Notes under the pieces: generated by a model
Told to the model about the DNA's origin: nothing
Database searches by the model: none
Seen by the model: the letters and a program-made list of their open reading frames with translations, nothing else
Part shown: in pieces, positions 24,255 through 36,850 of the stretch
Position numbering within the stretch: the first letter of the stretch is position 1
Layout: the number at the start of each line of letters is the position of its first letter
Translations under genes and position numbers: made by a program
Assembly: GCF_028453695.1 (NCBI RefSeq)
Contig: NC_135777.1
Location: 6,747,714-6,811,713, forward strand
Direction: 5' to 3'
Origin: Augochlora pura
Taxonomy: Eukaryota; Arthropoda; Insecta; Hymenoptera; Halictidae
Length of the DNA stretch: 64,000 nt

Positions 24255-27200
24255 ATGTGAAGTGTTTTTGCACAGTCTAATGTCCTTTAATTATTATATA
24301 ATCAGTTGCTGGAGCTTGAAACAAGGCAACTGTTTTCCTTAATAAAAGACCCTCTGCACTTACATATACATGATTTGGAGGTTAAGGGTCACAAAGGGGA
24401 GATTAGAAAAAGTCTCCGAAGATGGAAACTTTCCGTACGTAGCAACCTAATCGAAAGGAGGCCAACATGTCTTGCTATTTATTATTAAATTGTTCTTTAT
24501 ACCTTAAAAAATCTTCTGCAGAATTAAAGGATCCGAATAAAAAAACAACAATTATAATTTAAAATTAGACTGTAAATTCTCAGTGTTGTATCGAAACGAT
24601 AAAGAAGTTTTAGCACCGACGATAATTAAAAATTATATTCCCACCATTATTTGTACACGCTTAAAGGAATATTTTATTTATTTGTAAATAAACGAAAAAA
24701 ATAGAAAATATTGTACGCAAATTATAAATATTGTACGCTAAGTTTTCTAATAAAAATTTTGATACTAAAATTGAGAAACCAGTTAGAGCATTTTATGTTA
24801 GGTTATGTCAGGTTACGTAGCGGTTGAAAACCTAAAGAAACTAAGAACAACCGAAGCGTACATTAATCTTGCGAATCGGCTCTAAAGTCCCACAGGAATC
24901 GAAGCGCTTCGCGCGCATAAGCGCTCCTCGTGCAGTTTTGCATTTATCGTAATGTTTTGCATTCATCGAAATGTTTTGCTTCGGTTGTAAAGGGGTTTCC
25001 GTGCACGCGAGTTCGAGCCGTTAATTACGGATTAGGATCGAATACTCGCAGCGCCTGTTCTTTCTCAACGCGGATCTTTCACTAAGAATCGTGACATTTG
25101 ATTCGATCGTTAAGCTACCGGATACTCGTAGCTCGGATTCTTTCGTTCGCCACTCTCGTCTTCACGTATTCACGTCGGTTTCTAAGCATGCGAACTGTTG
25201 CTTTACGAGTGGCCGGGTCAGTCGGCTAGTAACTTGTTCTCGAGCGCACTTGCAGTTTCACGCCTACCTTCTTATGCTCGTTCGATGCCGCCGCGCAAGA
25301 TTTTTCTTACGAAACATAAATCTTTATTAGCGGACGCTTGCACCATCTGCATGACTAACTCTCTTCGCTCTCTTGTTCTTTCTTTATAAAGCAGCCCCGT
25401 GTCGCAAGTATAAAATTCCGAATCGTTAGAAAGACCCGTAAAAATTAACTATCGCGATTAATATTTGCGGATTGCCGATGGTTTCGGCGCTAAATAAAAA
25501 TTTCGCAAAGTGGTTGCAGCGTTCCACCGTTGTCTCGTTGCAACGCTCGCTGCGAACAGAGAGTAACAGAGCGCGCACTGTGTACAGTGTGCACCAACCA
25601 AAGGCCAGAAAAATATATCTATATTTTCTTTAACGAAACCTGTTAATCGCAGACAACTTTGTAGATCAACCGTCCGATTGGAATTGCTCGGACGGCATAA
25701 AGATGTTAAATAAATTAAATCGGAAGATATCCGTCGAGCCGTTTCATTCGTCCATAAAACAGGTTTAAGCGTCGTAAATGTCAGGGACATATTTTTCAGA
25801 TCAATTTACACGTCGGAAGCGCGCCGACGTATTTATGCGCGGGGACGTTCTACTTTCGCGTTGCCCGTTTCCGACGTAAAGAACGAAAAAAGAACGAAAT
25901 ATAGTAGCGGACAGAATTGGCTTAGGTAAATTTTCAATAATTTATGCGACGTCTATTTAGCCGTTTCACCGTGGAATACTTTATAGAAAGAAAAGAATCG
26001 CTCGTTGAATATTTATGTGTTGTATATACTTTGGGGACAAGTCGGTGTACAAATCGTCCGTGAAAACAGAAACTCCGGCGAAGCGTGGGTTCTCGCAAAC
26101 TCGTCCGCGCTGCGTCCAGCGGCAGAATCCAAAGAAACATTAACGTCGCGCTGTACATGATACGATTACGGTTTCCTGTGACAGAACATTATCTCTTAAT
26201 GGAACACTCGTCCGCCAATAAAGAAAAGAAAGAGTTACGTCGGTCTTATACGGCGACCAATATCGTCGAACCGGAGGAACTTGGCCTACGATAAATAAAC
26301 AATAAATAAAATAAATACCTTGTGTATCGTGATCACTCCGAATTAAAAGATAAGAGAATATGCGGAATTGAAAATGTCGAATAATTACCTTCGGCTAATT
26401 ATTATTGGCAGTAGACAGAGTTAAATATTATTCGAATTGTTTCGGATAAAAATAAGTGAATTTTAAGATAATCATCCGAAGCGATTGTTTTTCGAATAAA
26501 ATATTCGCCGTCCGAATAAAATCTTGTTTAACTCTCGATGGAATAGTTAAGCAAGCGCTGATACGTTTGAAATAGAAACTCGTCAGAAATGTTTGAGAAG
26601 CTTTGAAAAATCGGCTTTTTCATTGCTCTTTGTGAACAGGAAGCAATGGGGAAATTAAATAAACATTGAAAAGTATCCTTTCCAAGTTACGATGAAATTA
26701 AAAAGAAATTCTTAATATAATTGCAATTATAACTTATTATAACCAACTGGAATTATTAAATTAGGTTGTTTTAAAAATTTCTTACAATTCCAATATTACA
26801 GCAATGGCAACAAATTACCGATTTTATAGCTCCACGATTTTCTCTTGATTTTCGTTTCCCAAAGATCGATGAACGATATCGATCGCATAACTTCGAGATC
26901 GTTTTGTTGATCACGTAATACAGACGATCGAGGCGATTCGACGAGTGGGGCATTAACGCGCTATTAAGATGCCTAAGACCGCTTCGAAGGGAAAGGAGGG
27001 AGAACGGGAAGAGTCTGACGGCGAGCGATCAGGTGGACCGATAGCGTAACTAGTTGATATATCGACTAGACGTGTCGCGTACCGTGGACACGATTAAATA
27101 AACTCGTGAATAAATGCAGGGAAGAGAGGATGGAAACTTGTCGGCGAACGGAAAAAGTTGGTGATACAACAACGTTGGGAAGACGGTACCGAAATAGATA

Positions 27201-27989
27201 AGGAGGACAATTAGTGAGTGTTAAAGGATCGAGACAACATGTGTCGATTAGCGATCACATTTTTTTCCGGGAGATACAACGGTGACGGAAGTGGAAAACA
27301 CAACGCTAAGTGCAGTTGCATGCATAATTATAGACTCGGAGCGACTTTTACATCGTCCATATCTAAACGAAAAACTTAACGAATCGTCCTCGGATATTTC
27401 TATTTTCTGTTACTATTGTTAAAACACAAAAATATACGAATTAAGTTATAACTTAAATTGGATTAAATTCTATTGAAAGTATTTTTATTTTATGTAAAAA
27501 GATCGGCAGTCTGATTGTAACTACTGTCGTGTAAAAAAAAGGGTTTTCATGTTGCTGGACTAAGGAGGTTATGTATTTATGGTAAAAATGATAAACTTCC
27601 ACTGATATCTCCCCAGTGCCCAGATTTGTATTTCGCGCGTCTGTACAATATATTAAATGTTCTAACGTTCTATACTAAAATCAGGGAGTTGCACAATATT
27701 CAGGGAAAATATGTGAAAAAGAGCAAACCACAGAAAAGGTCACGTTACCGCTGGGAGTAATTATGGAACGAGATTGATGAGCAAACTCGAGCTAACGGAA
27801 ACGACGCGCGAGCCCGTAGAGAAGGAACTGAAAACCTCTAAAAAGGTCTCCACCCCAAAAACGAGCTAAAAATAGAATATCTGAGAGAGATGGATCGGAA
27901 AGGAGAATGAAAAGGAAGAAAAAGAAAATGAAAGAAAAAGAAGTTGATAGAAAAGGAAGAAGCAAATAGGATAGAATTCCTGTCTACAG
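24255..27989. other. Long non-coding stretch
   Basis: No gene is supported. The GGTTATGTCA motif occurs at 24796-24818. Minus frames at 25458-25790 (110 codons) and 25934-26158, and a plus frame at 26085-26294, are open but show no domain and no paired splice sites. From 27880 to 27970 the sequence is purine-rich (GAAAAGGAAGAAAAAG type). Confidence 0.35.
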
Positions 27990-28101
27990 AGTTTCACGGT
28001 GGCGACGCAGTCCACTGGAGATCCTGAGAAGCACGAAGCGTGTCCGAAACCTATTAAAGATCATCTACCTGGTCCTAAGACAATAAAGGCCTTTGACGCA
28101 G
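27990..28101 (+). CDS. Candidate 112-nt exon, unknown protein
   Basis: After a reasonable acceptor (ATTCCTGTCTACAG) the frame reads SFTVATQSTGDPEKHEACPK then PIKDHLPGPKTIKAFDA, ending at a CAG/GTGCAA donor. The frame continues open past the donor to a TAA near 28257, for 86 codons in all. The residue mix is protein-like and polar, with no domain I recognise. The donor is only moderate. It does not join in phase to the candidate exon at 28786. Confidence 0.3.
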
Positions 28102-28785
28102 GTGCAACGAGTGGTACTACCATCCGGTTCGTGGCTCTCGATCCGTGGACCGACCTCGGCGATCACCGTATATCACGAGAAATCGGTCGTGGACCTTTTG
28201 ATCCTTTCGTAGCTGAAGTTGTTTCCGACTCTCGGTCCAATTATGCATGTCGGCCGTAATTATGGGTTTAATTAGACAGCCAGATTAATTCGGCGAGAAC
28301 TCGGGAATTGTGCTTCTCCGAGCCGACGGCTCGATACTTTCGTTCGAAATGATTAATTATCTTTAACCTTGGCCTTGATCTCGAACCTCGATCACGCTGC
28401 ACCGCCTGATAAACAAAAAATAAATTATAGTACCGGGGCGACAATGATTATTTGCAAATTACTTATAAAACACAATTATACATTGATGCTCGATATAACA
28501 AGAATAATTTTACAGCAAAATAATATCGACGGCATCGAATTTTATATTTAAAAGGAACTGTTAAAAGTGAAAATATCGCGCGTGTCAATTTTCTTGTGTT
28601 CCATAAATTATTAACCCTTTAAATTACCCCATATTTACATATTTATAACCCCATAAATTATTAACCCTGGAAATTTAATGACGTCAATTCTCCAAATGCG
28701 AAAATTATTAAATATACTTAATTATGATAATATAAATATAATAATAATAATTATTATAAATTAATTCACGGTTCCGGGACGACAG

Positions 28786-28930
28786 GAACACGTGAAAATC
28801 GTTTCCGATCCGGGCTCGTGGGAAATTGATCGTTCAACAAATTTTATTACACCCTCTCAACAACATGTGTCGAGATTTTTATCTTCGCGCGTCCGCTCGT
28901 ACCTTCCCGTTAATCAAATTTACGAACTGC
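28786..28930 (+). CDS. Candidate 145-nt exon with strong donor
   Basis: The donor CTGC followed by GTAAGTAC at 28931 is near-consensus. The preceding frame reads EHVKIVSDPGSWEIDRSTNF and later VRSYLPVNQIYEL, fully open for 48 codons. The acceptor (GGGACGACAG) has a poor pyrimidine tract. Without the donor the frame would continue to 29070. It has a mixed, protein-like composition and no known family. It could also be a non-coding exon or a chance frame. Confidence 0.27.
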
Positions 28931-29387
28931 GTAAGTACATAAATCGAGCGTACCGAGAATTAACAACGACAGGAGAAACAATTTCCGCGACTTTAACTGC
29001 GTTCGCGCGCACGATATCGCCGGCAATAAAAAGGGATTTGAAAAAGTTCCACGGACGTTTATTCGTATAGAAAAGCCTAATTGTTAACCCCATCGGTCGA
29101 AAAGCGAGAATAGATTAGAATTTTACGGCGGAAAGTGTTATCAATTTAATTTGCCCGTAAAGTGGCCACGTCGATATAAATTTGCATTCGGTGCGCTGCA
29201 CTTCCGCGATAGAGCTATATAGTTGGGCACCGTATAGCGGGGCACCCGGGGGTATTTCCGGTCCGTGTACGTACGCACATCGAAGGATTTTTCATGCGGG
29301 CGGACAGATCGCGCCAGAGGGGATTCGAGTCATCCTTTCTCGACCAAGCGGAAAACAGCGGATACACGCGGAGATGGTGGGCTCTCC

Positions 29388-29696
29388 ATGGACCGCAGGA
29401 TGCGCGTCATTGCTTCTGGCATATCCCTGGTCGTCTTTATTTCTTTGATTTTCTTTCGGTGTTCCGCGAGCCGATTCTTCGTTCCATTTCATATCATTAA
29501 CAATATCTTAATTTTATTAGAATCTCCAGTACCATTTCCACTAAAAGTATCAAAACCCTTTCGAATTAAACAAATGTTACGAAATAATTATTTCTCCACT
29601 ATCCATTTCGCTGTTGCAATTTGTCTGCATTTAGTAAAATTATATATTATATTATATTATATTAATATAATGGAGAATAATATGGTTTATGTATAA
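29388..29696 (+). CDS. Weak frame with signal-anchor-like start
   Basis: An ATG in fair context (CTCTCCATGG) opens MDRRMRVIASGISLVVFISL then IFFRCSASR, a basic start plus one hydrophobic stretch, which looks like a type II membrane anchor. After about 30 codons the sequence becomes AT-rich noise, and no good donor ends the plausible part. It might be the first coding exon of a membrane protein, but chance is more likely. Confidence 0.13.
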   Translation: MDRRMRVIASGISLVVFISLIFFRCSASRFFVPFHIINNILILLESPVPFPLKVSKPFRIKQMLRNNYFSTIHFAVAICLHLVKLYIILYYINIMENNMVYV

Positions 29697-29710
29697 TTAC
29701 TACAGGAAAA

Positions 29711-29793
29711 CTGTATAACAGTACAATATATGACTGTATAACATGTACTATATACGACTGTATAACAGTACTATGCGACTGTATAACATGTAC
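29711..29793. repeat. CTGTATAACA tandem repeat
   Basis: There are four imperfect units of GACTGTATAACAGTACTATA type, alternating AACAGTAC and AACATGTAC, with a period of about 21-27 bp. AT-rich ATATT repeats precede it at 29642-29670. Confidence 0.75.
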
Positions 29794-31550
29794 TCTTTTT
29801 AGAAGCGTCTCTCGCTCTCTGTCATTTCTTTCGACTCGGAACACCTCAGGTGCGTGTGTCTATTGCGTGCGCAGCGTAGATATGCATAGATCATGTCAAG
29901 ATAATGCCAAGATCCGATCTTGGCGCATACCAAGATATGTTACTCTACTTCCTTGAGGTATATTTTAGAAAATATGCAATTGAGTCGTTCATTTTGTAAG
30001 TAATGCAAGTCCGTCTATCGCTTCTTTTATTGACTGCAATAACGTCTATATTATTCGCTTAGTAATTGCTGTTGTTTTAATCGGAATTGTAAATTTAAAA
30101 ATCATTTTCTAAAAGATATCTATTTATAAAACGAAACGATATTACAGCCACTCTTGTGTCACTTATAAAAAGACAGTATAACATTTACTCCATTCATGTT
30201 TTTCCTGAATGGAGGAAATTTGCTAGATGTTCACTATTTGCTAGAGATACGCCGACGAGTGTTAACGTAAATACTATATATAAAAGATCGCTAAAAGTAG
30301 TGTTAAATTGTGCGGTTTTTAATCAGAAATCTAATTTCGATCGTAAACAACCAAATATCAATTTCACGCAACGTTTCAAGTGAAAAGGATGGATACATAT
30401 GCAGGGATTTACCGCGAGCGTCTGCGAACGTTTTGTAAGGTCGTGTTTTGTATACACGCTGCTCTCTGCGCGGTCAAATCGGACTCCAGTGCAAAGCGAG
30501 CGATGCAGAGGAACAGATGGCGAGAACAGCGTGCGTTAATCTGCGTTTTTTTTCTAGTATAGTGTGTGAGTGTGGCGAGAAAGCTAGAACTATTTTATAA
30601 TAAGTGAACGTTATATGATTTCATATAATTCTTGCTTTTGGGTTAGTATAACTCCCAGCTTACAATTTTCTTTCTGTTATATACCACTTAGTACACTTAA
30701 TTAAAATTACTATGTTACATATCACTGTCTTTTCTTTTTGGTCTTGAACCTGCGAGTTTTCCACTTCTTCGTCTCGTTTTTCCAAAAAGAAGGTTATTAA
30801 TAAAAAAGATCGGTAAAATTAACGTTAACCGTCTGCCCGCAATCAGGACAGAAATTTCTTCGATAGATTGCAGCATCCAGCGCGAAGTATAATTCTCGGG
30901 TCGTTACACACTTTCGACTTGATTCCACGGGACATCTTTGACGGCTCGTCGCGCGAAACCACGCAAGAATTCACGACCGTCGGACCGCGTCGATGTGTCC
31001 GTAAAACCAGCACGTACAAGCCGATGTACATATGCAGGCCACGGAAGATCAATTTCCCTTGAATAAAACATCCTCTACCGCGCTGGATTGGCGTTATCGA
31101 TGCCGAAGACTTTAACCTGGGTGACATATACGATGATGTATACGCGCAATCGCAGTCGCGGCTTTAGAACGGATGCAGGAACAAGAACATTTTTTGTTTT
31201 ACCCGGTATATGGGTTAAATAAAAACTCAACTCTGGTGATAGTGAAGACAGACATACCAATTACGAGACTAACATCGAAGAAATCCAGTGAAGACTTCAC
31301 GAAGTCATTTGTACCAGGAGTGATTTCTATTAATCATTTATGCTTTTACTTATACAATTATCCAAACTAATGACGGATACACGAGTGTTCTTATAATGGA
31401 ACAGTTATATTTTTAAAGTGACAGAAAAGTGTTATCAGATATTATTAGATATTTACTCGTTTATACAACAAATGGTGTTATACGTCGAGTATAGGCAAAC
31501 TTAATTCCAAATGAAAATAAGAAATAACATACATATTAATTTTTCTGCAG
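29794..31550. other. Non-coding stretch
   Basis: I see no supported gene. Both strands are open over about 30843-31127 (94 codons minus, 64 plus) without splice support. The remainder is AT-rich and lacks recognisable repeats. Confidence 0.35.
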
Positions 31551-31652
31551 CTACAAGAACAACATTTTTGTAAATTGCATTTGTTTGTTCGTTCATTGAG
31601 CAGCGTACAATCATACCAACCTGCTTGGTGTGTAAAGCCTCTCCTTGCGTAA
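31551..31652 (+). CDS. Candidate terminal exon after strong acceptor
   Basis: An excellent acceptor (ATTAATTTTTCTGCAG) precedes a frame of 33 codons, LQEQHFCKLHLFVRSLSSVQ then SYQPAWCVKPLLA, ending in TAA at 31650-31652. No poly(A) signal is evident close by. It has no domain and no partner exon. Pyrimidine-AG sites are common in AT-rich DNA, so chance remains likely. Confidence 0.2.
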   Translation, partial: LQEQHFCKLHLFVRSLSSVQSYQPAWCVKPLLA

Positions 31653-33896
31653 CGCGTAGCACCTGTTATAATCATGCGGCCACGCTATAGTCCGATCAAA
31701 TTTCACAACTAATTTATTTTCAAACATAATCTCCTGCTGCAATTACACAGTTTGTAAGTATTTCAAGGTGATTCATCTACTTGCAACATTTATACGGCTT
31801 AGTTAAGTTTCATTGCTTGTCGGTATACAAGGTGTCTCAACCAAAAAGAAACACCTAAATATCTCTCTTATTTTTGGAGATCTTACGATCGAAATATTTT
31901 GTTTGCTATATGTATGTATATGTTATGTGATAAGTTTAATTTTCTTTGATTTATAAGAGGCGTAACGCAGCTTGCGCAAAGACGAATACGACCAATTTTT
32001 AATGCAAAATAAATATAAATTACAATTTAGTTTCTTGCGGGATATGCAGAAAATATTTTGTCGATAATATTCCGTGTCAGAAAATTTGTACCAGGTTTCT
32101 GAATCACATAATAATTAATGCGAATAAAAGTTAAAAATTCTCGTTTACACCGTCACGATTAAATTACCTTCAAGATCGAAAAAGTTTCTTGGTACTCTCC
32201 TCGGCTTTTCCTTTAAATATTCTACCGCAGAGCTGTTAATCTTTCAACACGTTCGAGGACCCGTTCGAATGACATTCGCGAGGCTCGTCGCCATAACGCG
32301 CAGATTTCTAGAACGTTAGACCATGAGGTCGAGTTTCAATTTTTCCCTGATCGGTTGGTCAACAGTTTTACGCGCTTACGTGTTCACGCGCGAGTGGCTC
32401 GGTCACCGGACCGTTTTATTTTCGCTAGTTATATGTCACAGGTGTTATCTTACGTCGTCTGCGCACAAAGTCGCGCGAGGTGGTACGCAAAAGGTATCGG
32501 ATGTTGCGCAGCATAAGGGCAACGTTGAGCGGGACCGAATTACACGGGAAACGTTGCTCCTTTTACTTCGGTTGTCCTCGTACTGACTTTTTCTGGCTGG
32601 CTCCTCCTGGCCACGCTGTTTAGATGATTCCGGGTTCGCACGAACGCCGTATGTTCGTGGATGGGGTTCATCTTCGGGGGATTAAGTTTCCCTCTACGAT
32701 GGATCACGAGAAAATGGCCCAAAGTAATTAGTACGGCTTTTTATGCAAAATAAAAATTGTCTGCATTTATTACAACACTATTTTGAGCCAACGAAATATC
32801 TCGAAAATGAAATATGTAATTTATGGCGATCTTCCATGCAACTGTATATGTATAGTATAGCATACTATAATATAGCATATTTACCATATAATCGCGAACA
32901 ATCTTAATACAAAAACTAATCATTGTCACCTCGTATTCAGCTATAACACACACACAACCGTGAACATTAACTTTTATTTTCGTCGTGTACACACCATCGA
33001 CCGATTCGAAGCGCTTCAAGTTCCTTGAAAAGCCTATGCATTATCCATCCGCAACGTCGCATTACGAACAGGTTAATATAATACATTAGCCGATCCATTG
33101 TCGCGCAGCGGCCGGCAACAACGTGAATTATTATGATATACAAATCCGTGGCGCTATAGCGCGGCGCCGCGCGTCATCGGTCAAACAAGGTGTTAATTAG
33201 GCGTATTACCGTTCATTTTCGTTCGTAAACCTCGTTCGTAGCAACGTAAACATTTATTAGCGATAATCAAAGCGAGTCGGCGGCGCCGCGGATCGCTTTA
33301 ATGCACGCCTATTCCGAATCCGCGAAGTCCCGTTAAGCACAAAGCTACGACGATAAACCAAGCATCGCGAGACCTCGCTAGCGAGGAAGGGATCAAGTTC
33401 GAAATCCGCTAGTGAATTTATAGGTTAGGATATCGATTGTCTATGGACGTTTAGGTAAATGCACGGCTTTTTAGAAAATAAATATACCAATGGATCCTGA
33501 ACATTTTCGATAAAGAAAAAAGTGTCAATAAGTGTCCTCGAGAATTCATTGTTGTACTTGATTCGAACATTTTTGGAACACCGTATATTATTATATACAG
33601 GGTGACCTATAATTATGTAAACACCATTTTCTCGCTTTATTTGATCAATTTTATTTTATTTTACGCGCCGCATACAAGAAAATAAAATAGCATGGAACAC
33701 GACGAAGAAGGTAACATATTAAACTGCAATATTATTATATAATTAAACTATAATTATTATAATTATATTACGACAGGATTTTGCGCAGATGAAGTTTTTC
33801 GTAACTAAATTACCATTTTCTCTTAATATATTGTATATACACACTTACACTTTAATTGTTTGCTTTAATAAATAATAAAACAATCGAGTAAAGCAC
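31653..33896. other. Non-coding stretch with isolated transposon-like ends
   Basis: ACAAGGTGTCTCAACCAAAA at about 31828 and ATACAGGGTGACCTATAATT at about 33596 resemble ends of mariner/Tc1-type elements. Neither has a visible partner. The interval 32300-32720 is GC-richer, with an 87-codon plus frame and no domain. No gene is supported. Confidence 0.35.
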
Positions 33897-33946
33897 GAAC
33901 CATTCGCGAAAGCCACTATAGTGGCGCGTCGTGCCTAAGAGGTTAA
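33897..33946 (+). mobile_element. TTAA-type element, right-end fragment
   Basis: The sequence GCCACTATAGTGGCGCGTCG then TGCCTAAGAGGTTAA has a palindrome (CCACTATAGTGG) and a TTAA edge typical of small piggyBac-type elements. Its left end is not found in the AT-rich DNA upstream. Confidence 0.35.
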
Positions 33947-34012
33947 GTGATTTAAAAAGACGATTAGCACAGTTTTGTAGAGCAGTAACAGCTCTGTCGA
34001 ATTAATATTATT

Positions 34013-34070
34013 ATACAAATGTATTATACAATATTATATACAAATGTATTGTACAATATTATATACAAAT
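34013..34070. repeat. 25-bp tandem duplication
   Basis: The unit ACAAATGTATTATACAATAT plus TATAT occurs twice in direct tandem with one substitution, and a third copy starts. It is AT-rich and non-coding. Confidence 0.75.
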
Positions 34071-34170
34071 CGCAAAATAAAAGAAAATATAAAAACGCTG
34101 CAAACTTATTCCCCAACCCAATTACATTTATTATAATAATATATAGATATTTGGTTCCATCTGCACTCAC

Positions 34171-34245
34171 AGATAGGTTCTCGCAGTCTTGGCCGTGCCT
34201 CGTGCTCATACTCCGATATCGCAGGCGCGAGGGGCGCGTAACTTT
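34171..34245 (-). CDS. Candidate 75-nt internal exon, good splice sites both sides
   Basis: On the minus strand a pyrimidine run (TTCCCCCCCTTTGATATC) ending CTATTAG abuts 34245, and the donor CTATCT/GTGAGTGC follows 34171. The 75 nt are exactly 25 codons: KVTRPSRLRYRSMSTRHGQD then CENLS in the phase-0 frame. A second frame (SYAPLAPAISEYEHEARPRL) is also open. The exon sits at the edge of the CpG-rich block at 34.3 kb. No family is recognised. Paired acceptor and donor of this quality around an open segment make it one of the better exon candidates here. Confidence 0.38.
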
Positions 34246-34320
34246 CTAATAGATATCAAAGGGGGGAACAGTTATTCGCGGGGATAGCAGGTATAGGCCA
34301 GCTAAAAGTGTAGTTACTGC

Positions 34321-34533
34321 TCTCGCGATGACCGTGATTCTCTTTCTCCCGGCGTGTGTTTCACCGAGAGGGTTCCGTGGAGTCGCGCGAGCACGGAGAG
34401 CTGCGCGCGCGAGTTGCGCGAGACGCGAGGAGAGCTGCGCGATTTGCGAGCCACGAACCGAGAGAGTAGCAGCGCGTGCAGCAAAGGGAGCAAGGAGCAA
34501 ACAGCGAATCGGGGAGCGTAACGTACAGCGCCC
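34321..34533 (+). promoter_or_regulatory. CpG-rich first-exon-like block with GTAAGC donor
   Basis: Very CpG-rich sequence with repeated GAGAGCTGCGCG elements ends at CAGCGCCC/GTAAGC (donor at 34534). It looks like a 5' leader on the plus strand. The long frame on the opposite strand (34246-34635, Ala/Arg/Leu-rich) is what CpG-rich DNA gives by chance. The island continues to about 34880. Confidence 0.25.
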
Positions 34534-34879
34534 GTAAGCTGGCGGCTGTGCTGTAATTTTCGGAACGATTAAAGTCTCTTCTCTTCCCTCTCCCGTCCCC
34601 GGGGAACCCTTAACGGCGGCGCGCGTATATACCACGCTTGCGCCGCGGCGAGAGCCTCGGTTCTAAATATGGTGCTGAAAAACCACGAGCCCGCGCGATA
34701 GCGTTAACGATCGCGCGCACCGCGAGTGCGCCGATAAATCGTCGAGAGCCTCGAGACGAAAAATCCTGCGGGCCCTTATCGGCTGTCGATAAGAAACGAG
34801 GAGAGAGGCTACCGTTCGGAGCCGATAACGTTCGAGGAAGCTGCGCGAGTAGCTCCGCGATAATTCGGAAGCTCGCTAT

Positions 34880-36392
34880 CGTTGCGGATGAAGGAGCTAT
34901 TTATGCACGAGCTGCTGCATAAGCTTTTTCTCCGCGCAATCTGTCGGTGGTTTCACCGATATCGCGATGTCGTCCGAATGGAACTATCGATATCGATTTA
35001 CGCTCCCCGATAATATTGTGTTAGGAGATGGTATATAGAATCGTACGAAGTGTTACGCAAAGTCATTTGAGCTTTCTGTGTGGCGCAGTGTTATTGTTTA
35101 TACCATGAGAATTTAATTATCGGTAAAATTCTTCATTATGGATCCATATCACCTTATATTGTTTTTACTGAATTTTTTTTAGTATCATAAAAATTAGTAA
35201 TTTGCACTCGGTGCCGTCATGGATGTTACCTACCAGCGCTTATAAACATTTATATTGTTATATAGTATACGATATATATGTGTGTGTGCGTGTGTATAAT
35301 ATTGTTATAATAATATTCGATTTATATGAATATGTAGACATCGGGAAATAGTTGCAAATCTCGCGAGCGGCAACGCAAGCTCGAACAAAGCATGAGAATG
35401 TCGCGACCTTCTGTAACTAAGTCCAATTGCGAACTACAAATTACTGGTTATTCGAAGGTTACACCCCGTCGTCGAGTAATATGTTACATCGCGCTGGATT
35501 GATACAAACTCTGCGCGAAGATCGTAGAATCGTAAGAGACCCGTCTCTCGCGTTTAACGCCCGGGAACAGTGTAATCACGGTGAACGTAGCTCAGTCACA
35601 TCGCATTATTTCCCTTCGAGCACTATATTAAGGCTACGAAATTCCAGCCGGCAGAGGCCAGGCAAAGTGTACGGCGTTAGCATCCGCGAGGCGAACGCGC
35701 TTCCCTGTCTCGAAGGCCGCAGCACGGGGCCCGCGTTAGAAAATCCAGACGGTCGTCCTATCGTCTAGAGAAGCAGCCGCGAAATGTTTACGATGGAAAG
35801 TGGAGGCGTACACCGTCGTCGTTATCGTCGTCTGCCGAGAGAACCTTTCTCTTCCCTCGCTTTTTCCTCCGCGCGTGTTTCGGATCACGGTTGTCCTTTA
35901 TGCTTCGTCCTCATCGCTCGGTCTTATATCCTCCCCCCACCCTCTCGCCCGCTGCCCTCTCGCCGCGGTACGGTGCGACGTCTCTCGTTCCGCGGATTTC
36001 CTCCAGAGTTCAGGCTTTGATCTCTTCTGGTTGTTCTTTTTCTCACCTTGAACTCTCTTCCTCTAGCTCTCTTCATCCGACGTACACGCGAGCCACCGTC
36101 CGCGCGCGCGCGCTCTATTTGGTCGTTATTTCCCCGGGTTGCATTTGGATTCGCGTGGCGCGCGTTATTCGCCGAGAGAAATGATCGTATAAGGCCGAGG
36201 GGGACTGGCCTTAGATGGTTTGAATGACCGGTGGCAGGCTACCGCGCGGGCCCAGTTCCCCAGGTCTCTCTCTCTCTCTCTCCTCGGTCAGCTTGGATAG
36301 ACAAAAACTAGGATAGGCCTAGATGGCTGTTCCTTCGGTTCGCGGTGGACACGGGCGGGCGAGCGGACGGACGGGGAAAAATGTTGCGGCCG

Positions 36393-36429
<37 letters not shown>

Positions 36430-36700
36430 CCGGGATAGAGGCACGCACCTAGACGCTCTCTCCACCTTTGTACACGCGTGTAAGTGCGTGGCCGGGGAAC
36501 GGAAGAGGAGAGAGCACCAGTTGAATTGATCGCGTGAAACGGAGCAACAGAGAAGCCGGTACCGCGCGGATGGAAAGATGGAGGGAGAACGGACACGGGA
36601 GAGACAGAGCCGGCGAATAGTGCCGGGGTAGGTATATTCAGCCTAGCCGGTCGGACGGTGCACTGAACTTGGCAAGAAATCCAAGGTTGCATGGCTTAAT
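34880..36700. other. Mixed stretch with CpG-rich promoter-like block
   Basis: From 34930 to 35350 it is AT-rich, with a TG repeat at 35277-35300. From 35400 to 36680 it is GC- and CpG-rich, with CT and GA tracts at 36266-36283 and 36392-36430. A plus-strand frame of 113 codons (35427-35768) is the most protein-like in the block but has no domain or splice context. Minus-strand and plus-strand frames at 35784-36692 overlap and are repeat-driven. A promoter or 5' exon is plausible, unproven. Confidence 0.3.
36392..36430. repeat. GA microsatellite
   Basis: A near-perfect (GA)n tract with one AAA interruption lies inside the CpG-rich block. Confidence 0.85.
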
Positions 36701-36850
36701 GATCTAGTTTCTTCGGTAGCGATATGATTCACCATTATGCATCCACTCATTCGGCTCCTTTCCGCGACGAACGGCCGCACTACGTCGGTTCGAGTTGTTT
36801 CTGGAAAACGTTCATTGGCGACGCTTCACCGGATTTCGATCCCGTACATA

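Noticed and set aside
27541..27780. Possible transposase fragment (a CPDLYF-like stretch on the plus strand)
   Set aside because: Resemblance to a transposase PDL motif is limited to a few residues and nothing matches on either side.
34246..34635. 129-codon minus-strand Ala/Arg-rich frame
   Set aside because: Typical chance frame in CpG-rich DNA; no domain.
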